DNA from: Pseudoips prasinana
Lineage: Eukaryota > Arthropoda > Insecta > Lepidoptera > Nolidae
Direction of reading: 5' to 3'
Length of the DNA: 64,000 nucleotides
Assembly: GCA_951640165.1 (NCBI GenBank)
Contig: OX621244.1
Span: 18,308,001 to 18,372,000, forward strand
Shown here: positions 43,060 through 54,345 of the stretch, one piece after another
Layout of the letters: every line of letters begins with the position of its first letter
Position numbering within the stretch: the first letter of the stretch is position 1
The notes under the pieces: generated by a model
Databases searched by the model: none
The model's input: the letters and a program-made list of their open reading frames with translations, nothing else
Told to the model about the DNA's origin: nothing
Translations under genes and position numbers: made by a program

Positions 43060-43309
43060 GGCATTTCCAGTTTCCGGCCTAGAATGAATAAGAGTGCCAC
43101 CCCATACCATTATGTGGGTGACATAAGAGGCGACTAACGGATGTACCAGGTAGTCGGGCAGTAGCTCTACCCGTTTTCGAGCTACCACCTCACTGCAGTC
43201 GCCTACTCACTTGCCAAGCGCGGTGACGGCAAATCCTACAAATGGCTATGGTATAGAAACCTTTGGGGAGGCCATGTCTGGCAGTGGATGATATCAGGCT
43301 GATGATGCT
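43060..43309 (+). mobile_element. Repeat B retroposon (GAT-tailed)
   Basis: CCACCCCATACCATTATGTG, GAGGCGACTAACGGATGTAC, GAGCTACCACCTCACTGCAG, GCCAAGCGCGGTGACGGC, GGCAGTGGATGATATCAGGC and TGATGATGCTG. Confidence 0.82.
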
Positions 43310-43342
43310 GAATATAGAAAAACTAGGCCTAGGCCTTGTTTT

Positions 43343-43920
43343 TAGGGTTCCGTAGCCAAATGGCAAAAAACGGAACCCTTATAGATTCGTAATGATCTGT
43401 CTGTCTGTCCGTCCGTATGTCACAGTCACTTTTTTCCGAAACTATAAGAGCTGTACTGTTGAAACTTGGTAAGTAGATGTATTCGGTGAACCGCTTTAAG
43501 ATTTTTACACAAAAATAGGAAAAGAACAATAATTTTGGGGATCCCCATACATAGAACTGAAACTCGAAATTTTTTTTTAATCGTACTCATACATGTGGGG
43601 TGTCTATGGATAGGTCTTTAAAAATTATATGGAGGTTTCTAATATCATTTTTTTCTAAACGGAAAAGTTTGCGCGAGAGACACTTCCAAGGTGGTAAAAT
43701 GAGTGTCCCCCTCCCCCTGTAATTTCTAAAATAAGAGAATGATAAAACTAAAAAAAATATATGATGTACATTACTATGCAAACTATCAACGAAAATTGGT
43801 TTCAACGAGATCTAGCAAGTAGTTTTTTTAATACGTCATAAATCGTAAACCGCAATTTGCTTTCATTTAATCAACTGAAATACTTGCTGCTACGGAACCC
43901 TTCATACTCGCACTTGGCCG
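43343..43920 (+). mobile_element. GGTTCCGTA...CTTGGCCGG repeat element, copy 2
   Basis: TAGGGTTCCGTAGCCAAATG, CGGAACCCTTATAGATTCGT, a CTGT run, GAGCTGTACTGTTGAAACTT, GTGTCCCCCTCCCCCTGTAA and CTCGCACTTGGCCGG. Outside it, AATATAGAAAAAC (43311-43323) and its exact complement GTTTTTCTATATT (43921-43933) form a 13-bp inverted repeat. Confidence 0.85.
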
Positions 43921-44027
43921 GTTTTTCTATATTGTATGTACTCTTTTAATCATTTACTGAGCCGATACTATGAGACCATTCTCGCTACCAGAGCCTAAGA
44001 AAAGAAAAATCCAACATGTTTTTTCTA

Positions 44028-44171
44028 CAGATGTGCTGGCACATCGAACTACCCAATCTGTCAAATTACCCCTATTGAAAGTGAACCTTATGCTTTTGAG
44101 ATAAAGTTGAAAAACTATGAAAGAAATTTGAGAGATTCGGATGTTTGGATTTGGAGAAGTGCTGGCGTCGG
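44028..44171. mobile_element. Fold-back MITE, diverged
   Basis: Between TA at 44026-44027 and 44172-44173. The left end CAGATGTGCTGGCACATCGA lacks the GACGCC core. AAAGTGAACCTTATGCTTTT in the middle and AGTGCTGGCGTCGG at the right identify the family. Confidence 0.75.
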
Positions 44172-44274
44172 TACCATTTTATATCTCTTTAATCATCTTT
44201 TCTGCCAACTCGTACGAGGAGGACTGCCTGTGCTCTGCTGTCCTTTATAAATTAATCGAGTTACTAAATTACTG

Positions 44275-44525
44275 GGTTGTGTGATGACGGCTGCGCATAT
44301 CAGAATATCATCACCCCAACTCATCCCGTGGGAGTCGTAGAAGTCGACCCGAAGGATTATGTACCAGAGGACGGGCAGCAGCTCCATTCTGAGTATTATG
44401 ACCATCTTACTGCGATCGCCAACCTGTCTGCCAAGCGGGGCGATTATGGCATCTCCCCTTAAGATGATTCTTGGGAGAGGCTTGTCCAGCTGTGGATTTC
44501 TTTCAGCTGTAATATGGTGATGATG
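44275..44525 (+). mobile_element. Repeat A retroposon (GAT-tailed)
   Basis: GTGTGATGACGGCTGCGCAT, CACCCCAACTCATCCCGTGG, GTAGAAGTCGACCCGAAGGA, GAGGACGGGCAGCAGCTCCA, CTGCGATCGCCAACCTGTCT and a GGTGATGATGA tail. It is the closest relative of 2812-3058. Confidence 0.85.
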
Positions 44526-44529
44526 ACCA

Positions 44530-45210
44530 ATTTACTGCTGTGCGGTGACGGTGCCGAATATCACCCTTCGGCCTCCTCTAGTGGAAGTTTAAAAGTCATC
44601 CCGAGGCTGTAGCTACCAGAGAACGGCTACGAGTAACGCTGCTCACTCTTGAGTACTCATCATATCAGCCGAAAGACGCCTACAGCTGGACAAAGGCCTC
44701 CCCCAAAGATCTCTACAATTGCCGGTCTTGCGCTATCCCGCATCCAGCGATTTCTAACGACCCTCACAAGATTACCGGTACATCTTGTATGAGGCCTTCC
44801 CACGCTGCGTCTTCAGCCACTCGAGAACCTTTCTGCCCCAGAGGCCGTCGGCTCTACGAGCTATGTGCTGCCACTTCAGCTTGGCAATTCTTTGGGCTAT
44901 GTCGGTTACTTTGGTTCGCCGGCGGAACTCAGCATTTCTGATTCGATCTCGCAGGAAAACTCTAAGCATAGCTCTTTCCATTGCTCCTTGGGTGCCTGAT
45001 AAGTCCCATAGCGAGTGACCACGACTCTGTTCCGTAAGTCATCACTGGCAAAAGACAATGGTCGAAGACTTTGGACTTGAGTACTACGACCACCATTCTG
45101 CGATTGCCAACCGCGTCTACCATGCGTAGTAATTTAATGATAATAATAAAATTAATTGGGGGAAACCTTTGTTCACCAGTGGATGTCTGCCGGCTGAAAT
45201 AATAAGCGTT
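44530..45210 (+). mobile_element. Second repeat A copy, split by an RTE fragment
   Basis: Left part 44530-44657 (CTGCTGTGCGGTGACGGTGC, ACCAGAGAACGGCTACGAG). Right part 45076-45210 (TACGACCACCATTCTGCGAT, CGCGTCTACCATGCG, GTTCACCAGTGGATGTC). It reads continuously when the RTE piece and one duplicate are removed. Confidence 0.75.
44658..45075 (-). pseudogene. 5'-truncated RTE LINE nested in repeat A, with TSD
   Basis: Flanked by CTTGAGTACT at 44648-44657 and 45076-45085. On the minus strand the frames give SKVFDHCLLPVMTYGTESWS, LAMGLI, then, after a shift, MERAMLRVFLRDRIRNAEFR, RTKVTDIAQRIAKLKWQ and ARRADGLWGRKVLEWL. The diverged end follows, with CAGCTGTAGGCGTC. A deletion has removed the GHI-side residues (KLKWQ-HIARR). 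It extends further upstream than the copy at 18340 and shows the VMTYG...W block that follows the RT domain. Confidence 0.86.
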
Positions 45211-46670
45211 ATTATGGATTAAGGTTTACAGGAAGTGGTGAATTTGCCTCATATCTAGGTCACTCTATGTTACAAAACATAGATGTATGTAACTAGTCTA
45301 TTATACTTAATACTGGTGCTACTTGATATCTGCATTTTGTTTTAAAACAATATACATAACAGATAGTCCAATTCTTTTTTTATTCTGGGAAGATACTACG
45401 AAGACTACGAAATTTTTCAAAAGACTTAAACTCTAAGAAATTTGCAAAAAATACCCTTGTTTATACAGGACGTAAGTTTTATAAAAATAATGTAATGTAT
45501 ATGTAAATTAAATTTCGAACCGCAAGTAAAGTAACTAGATATTAAGTATTGGGTATTAAAGTATTTAATTAAATATACACAAACTCGATGTAAATATTTA
45601 TATAAGTATAATAAATCTAAAGCTTTAATTACTGCTAACAGATTGCTATCTAATAATTTTATTTACTGCTTTTTGTAGTTTCTTGGCACTTTTATTGACC
45701 TTATACAAATCGAATCATTATACAAACCTATTATTATATATACCTATTAACGATATTCCTTAGAAAGGCGACTTAATGCGTAATGTTTAATCAACCATAT
45801 AATATCACAGTTTTCTTAAATTCTGGTATCAAATTTTATTGCGTTTTAATGATCGCAATAATGAAGTTTAACGTATTCCCAAGGTAGGTGAAACATGTGA
45901 TTCCACACTTTATTATGTGGTGAAATCCTTTTAATTTTTTATTAACAAAAGTATTCTTAATAACGTTACTTAAATCGTTAAAATATCACACTGTTCCCGA
46001 GTATTGACGAGGTATGGCTGGCTTAGGTTTATTTTGTTTTGTTTAATCGTCCGACATTTAATTTGCGAGTGTAATTACATTTATTTAAATTATTACGAAA
46101 CAACATTCGTTTTCGTACAGTATAACTGATGTGACAGAGGAGTAGAGTGGCTGTCTGTCTATTGTTTTTAAATTTTATTAATTCACCTGTTATGACCCAT
46201 TGTCTAGTTATTTATATTATTAATTTTAATGTTCCGTATAGCTTTAAAGAAGTACAACAGTTATTTTTTTAGCCTTGTTTTCAAGAGTAACGCGTTCCTA
46301 CAATAATATATAGCTTAACGTTCTTGAAAAGACTTTTCTCAGTTTTCTTAAGAACAAGTTACTTTTTTGGTTCAATATTGAAATAAAAAGTATTGTACTG
46401 AATTATTTTTTAATTTTGCTCATGCCTTTCTTTCTCAATACACCTGTCACTACAAGGCTTTCTGTTTAGGTAATTTACAAACATACTACTAGTATGTGTA
46501 GTGACTATACTTATAATATAATAATACTAATGATCATACCTAGTAGTATATGTAAATTAAAACACGTAGGTCAACCCATCATTAACAGAATTACAGAAAA
46601 GGATTAAGATACATAATTTAAAAGGTTTCTACATATTAATTCCTGAATTGCATTCTTAATTTGTGATCAT
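45211..46670. other. Unrecognised AT-rich DNA
   Basis: No repeat family or gene supported. Confidence 0.4.
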
Positions 46671-47260
46671 TCCATATAACACAGTTCAATTTCAATAAAT
46701 TAAATTAATAGGTAATAGCGATCGGATTACGTGATCGGTAAAAGTGTAAATATGAACCAATTGCGTCGGACATTTCACTAATAACAATAAATTTAATCTC
46801 CACCGACGTTTCTGTCCTACGTCCATTAGGCAGGCCGAAAGTTGTTCCGTTAAGTCAGTTATGATAATTACCTGCATCTCCTTAATAAATATGATTGCGG
46901 GTACAGTTCTCGGGCTCTTATAAAAATGAATGTTTGACCCGTGCTCTCGAGACTCATGAATATTTAATATTTACAAATTATTAATCCAACACTTATCCCT
47001 CATCGGGTACACGCATTCTTGGTCGATAGTCGCGAGGGCCGCGTTGCGTCGCGTCGTCGCGTCGGACATCGCTCGCATTATACTGATATCGCCGTCACAC
47101 AGTTTGAAGGCTTTATGAAGATTAGAAAATAGAGTGCCCTCGACACTCCATTTGCGGCCGCGATCACTACTCTCGCTAGTTCATTATGCGTTCAGGGTAA
47201 CGATAGCTTGAAAAGCCTGTGCTTTACGACATGACGCGATACTGACTCGCATTTCGCTGT
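46671..47260. promoter_or_regulatory. Non-repetitive, GC-richer noncoding block (candidate regulatory DNA)
   Basis: 46700-46960 has moderate complexity with GCGATCGGATTACGTGATCG and CACCGACGTTTCTGTCCTAC. 47030-47240 has GGCCGCGTTGCGTCGCGTCG and CCATTTGCGGCCGCGATCAC. No repeat signature or credible frame. I infer possible conserved noncoding DNA from complexity alone. Confidence 0.3.
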
Positions 47261-47575
47261 TGCAACTTAATAGTATTGCAGATAGTTGGTAACAAGTGGT
47301 ATTTTTATGCGGGTACAAAATTATTAATTAATGTTTTTTTTACATAATAAAAAGGTTTTGTTTTTTTTTTTTATTTTAAGAAGTATTTGTTTTTTTGAGT
47401 AATTCTAAAGCAAATGAAAGGATAAATGTACCTATATAAAATTACCTGTTTTAACTTTAGAGAAGTCCGAATTAAGAATTCCGAATTCATATTCGTGGAG
47501 ACCTATAAATGGCTAACTGTTGTGTATACCTAATCTATTAAGTTATTGTAAGCTGTTGGTCTTCCTAATAATGTT

Positions 47576-47605
47576 AAATAAAATAAAATAAATAAAATAA
47601 AATAA
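47576..47605. repeat. (AAATA)n microsatellite
   Basis: AAATAAAATAAAATAAATAA and continuation, a short A-rich pentamer/tetramer run, possibly a retroposon tail. Just upstream, GTAAGCTGTTGGTCTTCCTA precedes it like a LINE 3' end. Confidence 0.8.
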
Positions 47606-47699
47606 GTCGCATAATAGGTATATTATGTAATTTATGAAAACCGAGACTGATAAAAATTGTTAATTAGGATAGCGTTTTCTAATATCTATACTTTACTTT

Positions 47700-47845
47700 T
47701 GTCTTACGACTGCAACTAGGACCGACAGCTGAACGTGCCCTTCGAAGCACGGAGAAGTTCAGAAATTAAACCAATCTGGCGGTTACCCATCTATAGACTA
47801 ATCGCGTGCTTAACCTCACCAATCACTTACGAGCTGGTGAGAGCT
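47700..47845 (+). repeat. Repeat D copy, 5' truncated
   Basis: ACGACTGCAACTAGGACCGA, CCTTCGAAGCACGGAGAAGT, GCGGTTACCCATCTATAGAC and CACTTACGAGCTGGTGAGAG. Confidence 0.72.
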
Positions 47846-48061
47846 TTGCTTACTAAATTAATATTTAAAAGTTGGGTATAAATAATATCGAATCGAAAAA
47901 TACAGTTTCTAAATGAAGTTTTTATTGTTAGCTTGGCTATTTTTGAATATTTCTCAGGAATTCACCATGATAACACATTAAGAGGATCTCACTTCAATAA
48001 CTAATCTGCGTCACGCAGATAACAACGTAACAACGAACGTACTTAACCTAAAAATTATTAA

Positions 48062-48262
48062 CAATGAAGTATGGTGCGCCAAAGGTATAGGGTATAACAG
48101 TACCAGAGCGCGAGCATGCTGCTCGCGTTCCCGGGGCTCCCCCATCAGGCGCCAAGCGAAGTCCACGGCAGGTAGTTTCGGTGTAAGTCCGACATCCCAC
48201 ATACCCACTCGTAGACACTTTTTGCGGGTGGCATGCGTAGGGATTCCCCCTGCTATACCAAA
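48062..48262 (-). repeat. Repeat G copy
   Basis: GGCGCCAAGCGAAGTCCACG, GTAAGTCCGACATCCC, GGGTGGCATGCGTAGGGATT and TCCCGGGGCTCCCCCATCAG, reverse complement of the copy at 32281. The short minus frame here is repeat sequence. Confidence 0.78.
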
Positions 48263-49552
48263 AAAGTAGTGTAAATATGCTCTGCGAAAGTATATCTGAA
48301 ATTAGTTACTCAATCCGCCACCTGCTTGAACTTAAATGATTTGTACATACAGACGGAAGAGTGTCCTGGAATGTGCAACTCAAGGCTTTCTGATGATATT
48401 AGGAGACTTAAATGTGTGTCGCAAAGGAAATCAAAACATTATTTAAGATATGAAGGAGTAGTAGTGTTGCATATTTGCATGTTCTTATTAAATGGCTAAT
48501 CAATCTAGATTCAAGATATATTTCCAATAGGTATCCAACTTAAAAGCGTCGGTGCTCGACCAAACAACACGTACTCAGAACACTATGGCTACTCCATCCA
48601 ACAGCAAAGCACACAGCGATTTGTCTCGATCCCGACACTTAGTCTTCTTCATAAGAATAGATTTTTATCCGCGACAGGAAATAGTATCTATCATACAGGA
48701 CGCGATTTCGCAAGTCATTACCATAGATTACTATATGTCATTACAAAGGCTAGAATGCTATGACAGATCCAAGAGCAAAGAAGTTAAGACAGTTCTTTCG
48801 TTACATAGACAAAAGAAGCCATAGCAAAATCCATTCCGATTCATGACAATTACAGTTTTAAAGTCAAAACGTTTCATAGTCAGTTTGTAAATCCTCCGTC
48901 GCAGGCAGACCACATCAATATTTCGTCATATCTCGTCGAGACTATTTCTATAATGAACTCAGTCACGCGTTCATAAAATTTAAATGTATAAGTAGTTGCG
49001 GCTACCGTATTAAAAATATTGATAACACATATTTTGAGGTGTCTTTAATTGCTTCTAATAATTCAATCCTACGGATTTTAGATAAAGTAAGTCGGTCGGC
49101 TTTGGGGTTTGAAAGGAAAAGAATTAACTGTCGTATGTTTTAGAGAGAGAGGTAAAAAACTTTTGGCGGTTTTTTTTTTCGATGTCCAAACGAGTGCCTT
49201 TTATTTGTGTGCTCAACGGCATCATTTGTATTGCCAGTACATTTTTATTTGGCTCATGCAATATTTCATGGCGCCAATTTTGGCAAGTCACTCGGAGAAT
49301 TCGGATTTAACGAATGTTTATTTGGTTAAGATTGGGCGTGCATTATTTTTCTTGTTTCACTTTGATTACTATGGATACAATGTTGAAGCGATTCCTAAAT
49401 GGAATCGCTATGATTTTAACAATACTATCAACCGTTTACATTAACCTAGGAAATGCTAGACTACTTTTAGATCAGCGGTCATACCTATAATTCAACGAAG
49501 AGGATATTCATTTTTTATTTAATTATTCTTAAGACCAATTCTAATATTGACG
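48263..49552. other. Unrecognised DNA with two medium frames
   Basis: A 90-codon frame at 48552-48824 (TSNSKAHS-like start, SRSRHLVFFIRIDFYPRQEI in the middle) and a 111-codon frame at 49109-49444 (FDVQTSAFYLCAQRHHLYCQ) have no domain I recognise. There are no splice or promoter signals I trust around them. They may be chance frames or worn transposon pieces. Confidence 0.3.
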
Positions 49553-49768
49553 GGCCGGTTGGCTTAGTTGTTAAATGCTTGCCTTTCACACCGCAGGTCG
49601 TGGGTTCAATTCCCACCCAGAACAGATATTTGTGTGCATAAACATGTATGTTTGGCCTGAGTGTAATATAGTATCTATATAGTTATCCGGTTTCCATAGT
49701 ACCTACAAGTTCTGCTTAGTTTGGGATCAGATGGCCGTGTGTGAAAAATATCCCAGGGTATTATTATT
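49553..49768 (+). mobile_element. SINE-C copy
   Basis: GGCCGGTTGGCTTAGTTGTT, GGTCGTGGGTTCAATTCCCA, GATATTTGTGTGCATAAACA, TCCGGTTTCCATAGTACC, GATCAGATGGCCGTGTGTGA and a TATTATTATT end. Confidence 0.88.
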
Positions 49769-50214
49769 ATTGCACTTACAAGTTACATGTTGTATAAATA
49801 ACATTATTGTATAAATAACGTTAAAATGTGAAAATAATAATTTATACTGCACTTATTTAATATACATATAATAATTATAATTAAAATTTGGAGTAACCGC
49901 TGAGTAAATTGATATAGTCACATTACATGTTACTTATACAGTAATATTATTACGTGGATTTTGTTCTTCGAACTAAGTGTTCGCACTATACACAAATATT
50001 TAACTGTATGTCTCATATCTAAAAAGAGCATTTAACCAATGAAATCACAGAAAAACACACGAGTATATGATTACGTCGTACGTTACTGACCCCGCGAAAA
50101 GGCGCTGTGTTGTATGATGTGATTAGCGTCTCCGTGTATTCACATGTTAAAGTAGACCAACACAAAACGTGCCTAAAAATCCAACCATCTCTAAATCAGT
50201 AACCATTTGAGCCG
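49769..50214. other. No recognisable feature
   Basis: AT-rich DNA without supported features. Confidence 0.4.
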
Positions 50215-50515
50215 AGGTTCAAATCCCAAACGGGGGTAGAACATGATACTTAGTTTGTAGTCTTATTTTCGCCGTTCCGTTCCGAAGTTACCTTAACCGT
50301 CTAGGAACGGCTTTGGAACCCGCTCGCTTCTATTCTTCGGTGAAGCAGGGAAAGCAAACTGGGGGGCGGAGGGGTCTGTTAGACTCTTACTTACAAAAAA
50401 CCAACCCGGTGTTCCATCTCACACCTGCGCCGGGGGTCGCGGGAATGTACGATACTTCCGCAACCCCCGGCCCACCCGGCTGAGGGAAAGCAACCCAGGT
50501 TAATTGCAAGTAAAA
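50215..50515. repeat. Probable dispersed repeat, GC-rich
   Basis: GCCGAGGTTCAAATCCCAAA resembles a B-box. It is followed by TTCCGTTCCGAAGTTACC, CACACCTGCGCCGGGGGTCG, CTTCCGCAACCCCCGGCCCA and GAGGGAAAGCAACCCAGG. It looks like a SINE or LINE-derived repeat, but there is only one copy here. Confidence 0.45.
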
Positions 50516-50804
50516 TTAAATAATATTTTCTGTAATATAAAATTGTAGTTTTTATCATTTTTTATTAGTCAATTGAAGCAAATTTGGAACGTAATTTTCT
50601 ATGCAGTTCTTTTTACACCCTTACACAAATATCGTCCAGTAGAATTTTTGATATATCGAAGCAGTATTAGATGTAGATTATCACTCCAACATCTCGTTAT
50701 CACTGAGCTTACAAGACAATAATTTAGTTTATGCCATAATAGATGTGAAAAGAATAGGCTCAGTCATATTATGTTAAAATGTTTCTTTGTGTCAGCCGCA
50801 GCGC

Positions 50805-51230
50805 AAGGTAGGTAGTTTGACAGCGGCCGGCGGCCGAGTCTTTGTGTAAGAGCGTCCGCGTCCGATCGTCTGCGTCACCCCGCACCCTTCCCCTGAATGA
50901 CGGCCCGATTGTTCCATCGACTTTACATATCAATTATGTAGAACACAAAGCAAGATAGGCGGCTGACCGACGTGAATAAAATAATTAACTGATTGGTGTT
51001 TGTATAATTCATCAAGTGGACGCACGTTCGTAGGGCCACTTAGTGCCGCGTTATCAGATACCTCTCGCTACTATCTCGTAGCCGGTAGTGCACAATGGAG
51101 CTGTAAATGCACTCTGCTATTGTACGAGGCTTTTGAGAACGTTTATCTACCAGTGCTCTGACAGAATTATGATGGTAACTGGCCGGATATGTTGTCACTG
51201 GCGCACGATTTAAGAACAATCTCAATAGGT
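50805..51230. promoter_or_regulatory. GC-rich, non-repetitive block (candidate regulatory DNA)
   Basis: CAGCGGCCGGCGGCCGAGTC, GTCCGCGTCCGATCGTCTGC and CACCCCGCACCCTTCCCC, followed by mixed-complexity sequence to 51230. No repeat match within the window. A 61-codon minus frame is not convincing. Confidence 0.3.
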
Positions 51231-52744
51231 AACCAAATGTTTATCTTAAATATCAAAAACCTGGAGACTTAAGGAGGGAGGTTTAGGAGGCGTTCGTCAG
51301 TTTTTCTTCCATGATTGTTAAACCTCGTGTAATTGATCAATAATAATATTCCTGTCTAAATTTCAATCATGGATACCAAACTGAATGCATTTAACCAGAT
51401 GGTTAAACTTTTGTATCCACAAACATATAATATCAATCCATATACATATGTATGTGCATGAGATAACAGAGGCTGCGTAGATATTTATAGTTTATAGTTT
51501 TCTTTCTTTATTTCTTTCAATTCATTAACTTTATAATATGGCACTCCGACACGACTAGGGAGAGACGTGTAGGACGTTTACGTGTACGACCAATTCCTGC
51601 TCGGAGTGATACAGGCAACATCCTACCTCGGACTGCTAGTAAAAGTTATACTTACTAGAAAGGCCGCAATTTAAAGGTGACTACGGAAATCAAGCCCTTA
51701 AGCCAACCAAGCCCAAACCTTATCAATTAAAAAGCTTAAGTTGCTGGCGACCCACAAGATAGTCGATAAAATTACAATTTCATCTAGCATTTACATGTTT
51801 CTGATAAATATCACAAAGGAAGTTTAGCGCTGTGATAGATCCAGTTTTATAATAAAAGATATTTTTAATTGCCATCTTATGCAAATATACCACATACTGG
51901 AATAATTGATTTCTTTAGAATTATACCTAATGAGAATTTTATCAGTCTCAAGTCTTTCTTTATTTCTAATGAGGCGCAAGCCTGGTTATATAAACTCGAA
52001 ATTATTATTCTTAATCTTTCTTGAATATCAAAAACAGAAAAGATTTATTTGGAACAATAAAATCTGACTTTTTTTGGGAGACCTGTTCGTCAGAAACCAT
52101 TTGAACCCGATTTTCCAACATGGCGGCCGTGGGGCATCCCACGGCCGCCATCTATCTATCTATTGTGGAAAATATAAACCTGGATTTTATTTTGAACTGA
52201 CCCCCCTTGATATCTCAAAACTAATATTGACTATTCAGCTGTCGTCGATTTCATGAAAGAACATTACAGAAATAGATGCGCTGGTATAGTGATATAGTTT
52301 TATATATTTATTGTTTAATATGGAATAGTTTTAGAACAGTTGTTCATGAAATTGAAGACAGCTAAATATTACTATTAAATTTTTCGTGAATTAGAGAAAA
52401 TGATAACAACGCGATACTGCCTCACCTTCTTGAATTCACATGATGATATTTGATGGAAATCATAACTATTTTATATTATTCATAAAATATACATACTACG
52501 TTCAGGTAACCTATTGTATTCGAAAAAATATTTAAGTAAACAGTGTGTGATTTTTCTGAGAACAAGGATTTCAGTTCTTTATTTGTTTTCTAAATATCTA
52601 TACAAAACTTTAAGAAGATTGTGAGTATCCTTTTTATCTATTTTTAGACATAGAGGACAAATTAGATGTATACAATTCGAGATTTAGTTCATCGATATTT
52701 CCTTACTTAAGTATTTATCGGAGGCTCGATCGCTTCTTATTGGG
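51231..52744. other. Mostly unrecognised; one likely repeat patch
   Basis: 51540-51765 (GGCACTCCGACACGACTAGG, CCTACCTCGGACTGCTAGTA, CCAACCAAGCCCAAACCTTA) has the feel of a dispersed repeat but no second copy here. A small GC hairpin (ATGGCGGCCGTGGG, loop GCAT, mirrored; 52120-52151) lies in otherwise plain DNA. Confidence 0.35.
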
Positions 52745-53885
52745 CAGTGGTTACCCTAGTGTCAGAGTTGTTCCAGCCGCCCATTAGACTTCTGACATGG
52801 CTTAACGACTATTGCCTAATGGCTACAACCGGGACCGACAGTTTAATTTGCCCTACGAAGCACGGAGATGGTTAGAAATTATACCACTTTGGCAGCTACC
52901 CTTCTATGGACTGACCGCGAGCCCAGTTGCTTGACCTCGCCAATCAAATACGGACCGGTGAGACCCTACCTGTCCTAGCGGGTGTACTTCCGGTTGATCT
53001 TGAAGTTCAAAGACGAGCAGCAATCGCGAAAATTTAGAAAATGATTTCTTATCATTACGCGACCGTACGAAAATAACCAGGCTATTTATGCCAATAACTG
53101 ACTTAAATGACGAACTACTAAATGAATGGCAATGTAGATGGAATAGCTCAACCAAGGGTCGCCATTTGCACCAGTTCTTTCCGGACGTACGTGAACGGTT
53201 AAATAAAACTTGGCTAATCATAGACCATTGTGTTGCACAATTTCTTACCGGACACGGCAATTTTAAAAGTAAATTGTTTAGTTTCAAATTAGTATCTTCA
53301 CCAATCTGTCTGTGCTCAACTTCCAATAACGAATATGAACAAACTACTCACCACATCCTTTGGGAGTTTGATCTCTGGCAAAATCAGCGTGATATTATGA
53401 TAACAGCTTGCAACCAATATCTGGAGTAGTTTATTATACGGATCTTGTGGCAACAAGGAACAACTTCCGTGCGATTAAGCGCTTTTGCCATACCTACTAT
53501 TGGAATCAAATATAACAGCTCACTTAGGACCCTTAACTTGATCCGCGGTGCTTTTGCAGCTGGCTTCTCTAGTTGCAAATCTCTCATTTTATGAGGCTAA
53601 AGCCTCTTTACATCATTCTGTCTCCCGCTTTGCTCTGGAGGGAAGTGGAACTATTCATTTTCTAACTCCTCCTTTTTCTCTTTCTGATTAAACTCGTTGC
53701 GGGATCCAATCGGTTAAAGTGATTCCCCGGGACATGCCTAAGCTTCACCGCTCAGTGTCATTTCATTGTGTGCCACTGTTGATCCTGGCTTACAGGAGTT
53801 GCAGTGGTGGGTAAGAGGGAGGGACTAGTCCCGATTTAAAAAAAAATAAAAAGGACCGGTGAGAGCATCTAGCTATGAGCACCTA
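52745..53885 (+). repeat. Repeat D copy split by a LINE
   Basis: Left part 52745-52963 (CTAGTGTCAGAGTTGTTCCA, GGCTACAACCGGGACCGACA, CTACGAAGCACGGAGATGGT). The remainder after the LINE is 53865-53885 (GCATCTAGCTATGAGC). Confidence 0.8.
52964..53852 (+). pseudogene. 5'-truncated LINE, C-terminal end and 3' UTR, with TSD
   Basis: GGACCGGTGAGA at 52952-52963 and 53853-53864 is the 12-bp duplication. Coding starts at once with LAGVLPVDLEVQRRAAIAKI, stop, then a shifted frame NDFLSLRDRTKITRLFMPIT, followed by WQCRWNSSTKGRHLHQFF, QFLTGHGNFKSKLFSF, SPICLC and THHILWEFDLWQNQRD, ending NQYLE, stop at about 53429. The L(T)GHG..F..CxC..HH order is the C-terminal RNase H/zinc-knuckle end of I/R1/Jockey-type LINEs. 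The cysteine normally after HIL is phenylalanine here (WEF for WEC). The 3' UTR is about 420 bp and ends in an A-rich tail. It is inactive. Confidence 0.85.
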
Positions 53886-54127
53886 TTTCCTTTATCCATA
53901 CTTTCTTAATTCATCGATTCTTTATTGATCGCGACTTTCTTATTCGCTTTTGCTTGCTTCCTAATTATAATTTTGCAAGTGTGTGAACCAACCTAACTGA
54001 AATTGTCTTGAGTTACCTATAAGGGCAGAGCTTGAAGCAGCTACATACATTAGAAATTATCTTGAAAAAGTGGGAGAAATTTCCAGTCGGCCTAAAATAT
54101 AGTAAGAAATAATAAATGGATTGTTGT
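53886..54127. other. No recognisable feature
   Basis: AT-rich gap. Confidence 0.4.
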
Positions 54128-54345
54128 CATCATCAGCCTGATATAGTCCACTGCTGTCCGTTGCCATTTGGGGGGGTTACCGTGATCACCGCATTTGGCA
54201 TGCAAGTTGGCGGCCGCAGTAAGTGGCAGCTAGTACAAAGGTGACACTTTTGCCCGACTTTAGGCCTTAGTCGCCTTTTACGACACCCACGGGATGTAAT
54301 GAGGTAGCCCTGTTATTCTATCTGGGCCGGTTATCACGTGGCTAA
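54128..54345 (-). mobile_element. Repeat B retroposon (GAT-tailed)
   Basis: CATCATCAGCCTGATATAGT, CCACTGCTGTCC, ACCGTGATCACCGC, GGCCTTAGTCGCCTTTTACG and CACCCACGGGATGTAATGAG; it is the reverse complement of 22550-22758. Confidence 0.82.

Noticed and set aside
53088..53429. Host gene with zinc-binding residues
   Set aside because: The LTGHG...CLC...HHIL order is the C-terminus of a LINE protein, and the copy is flanked by a target duplication and an A-rich tail.
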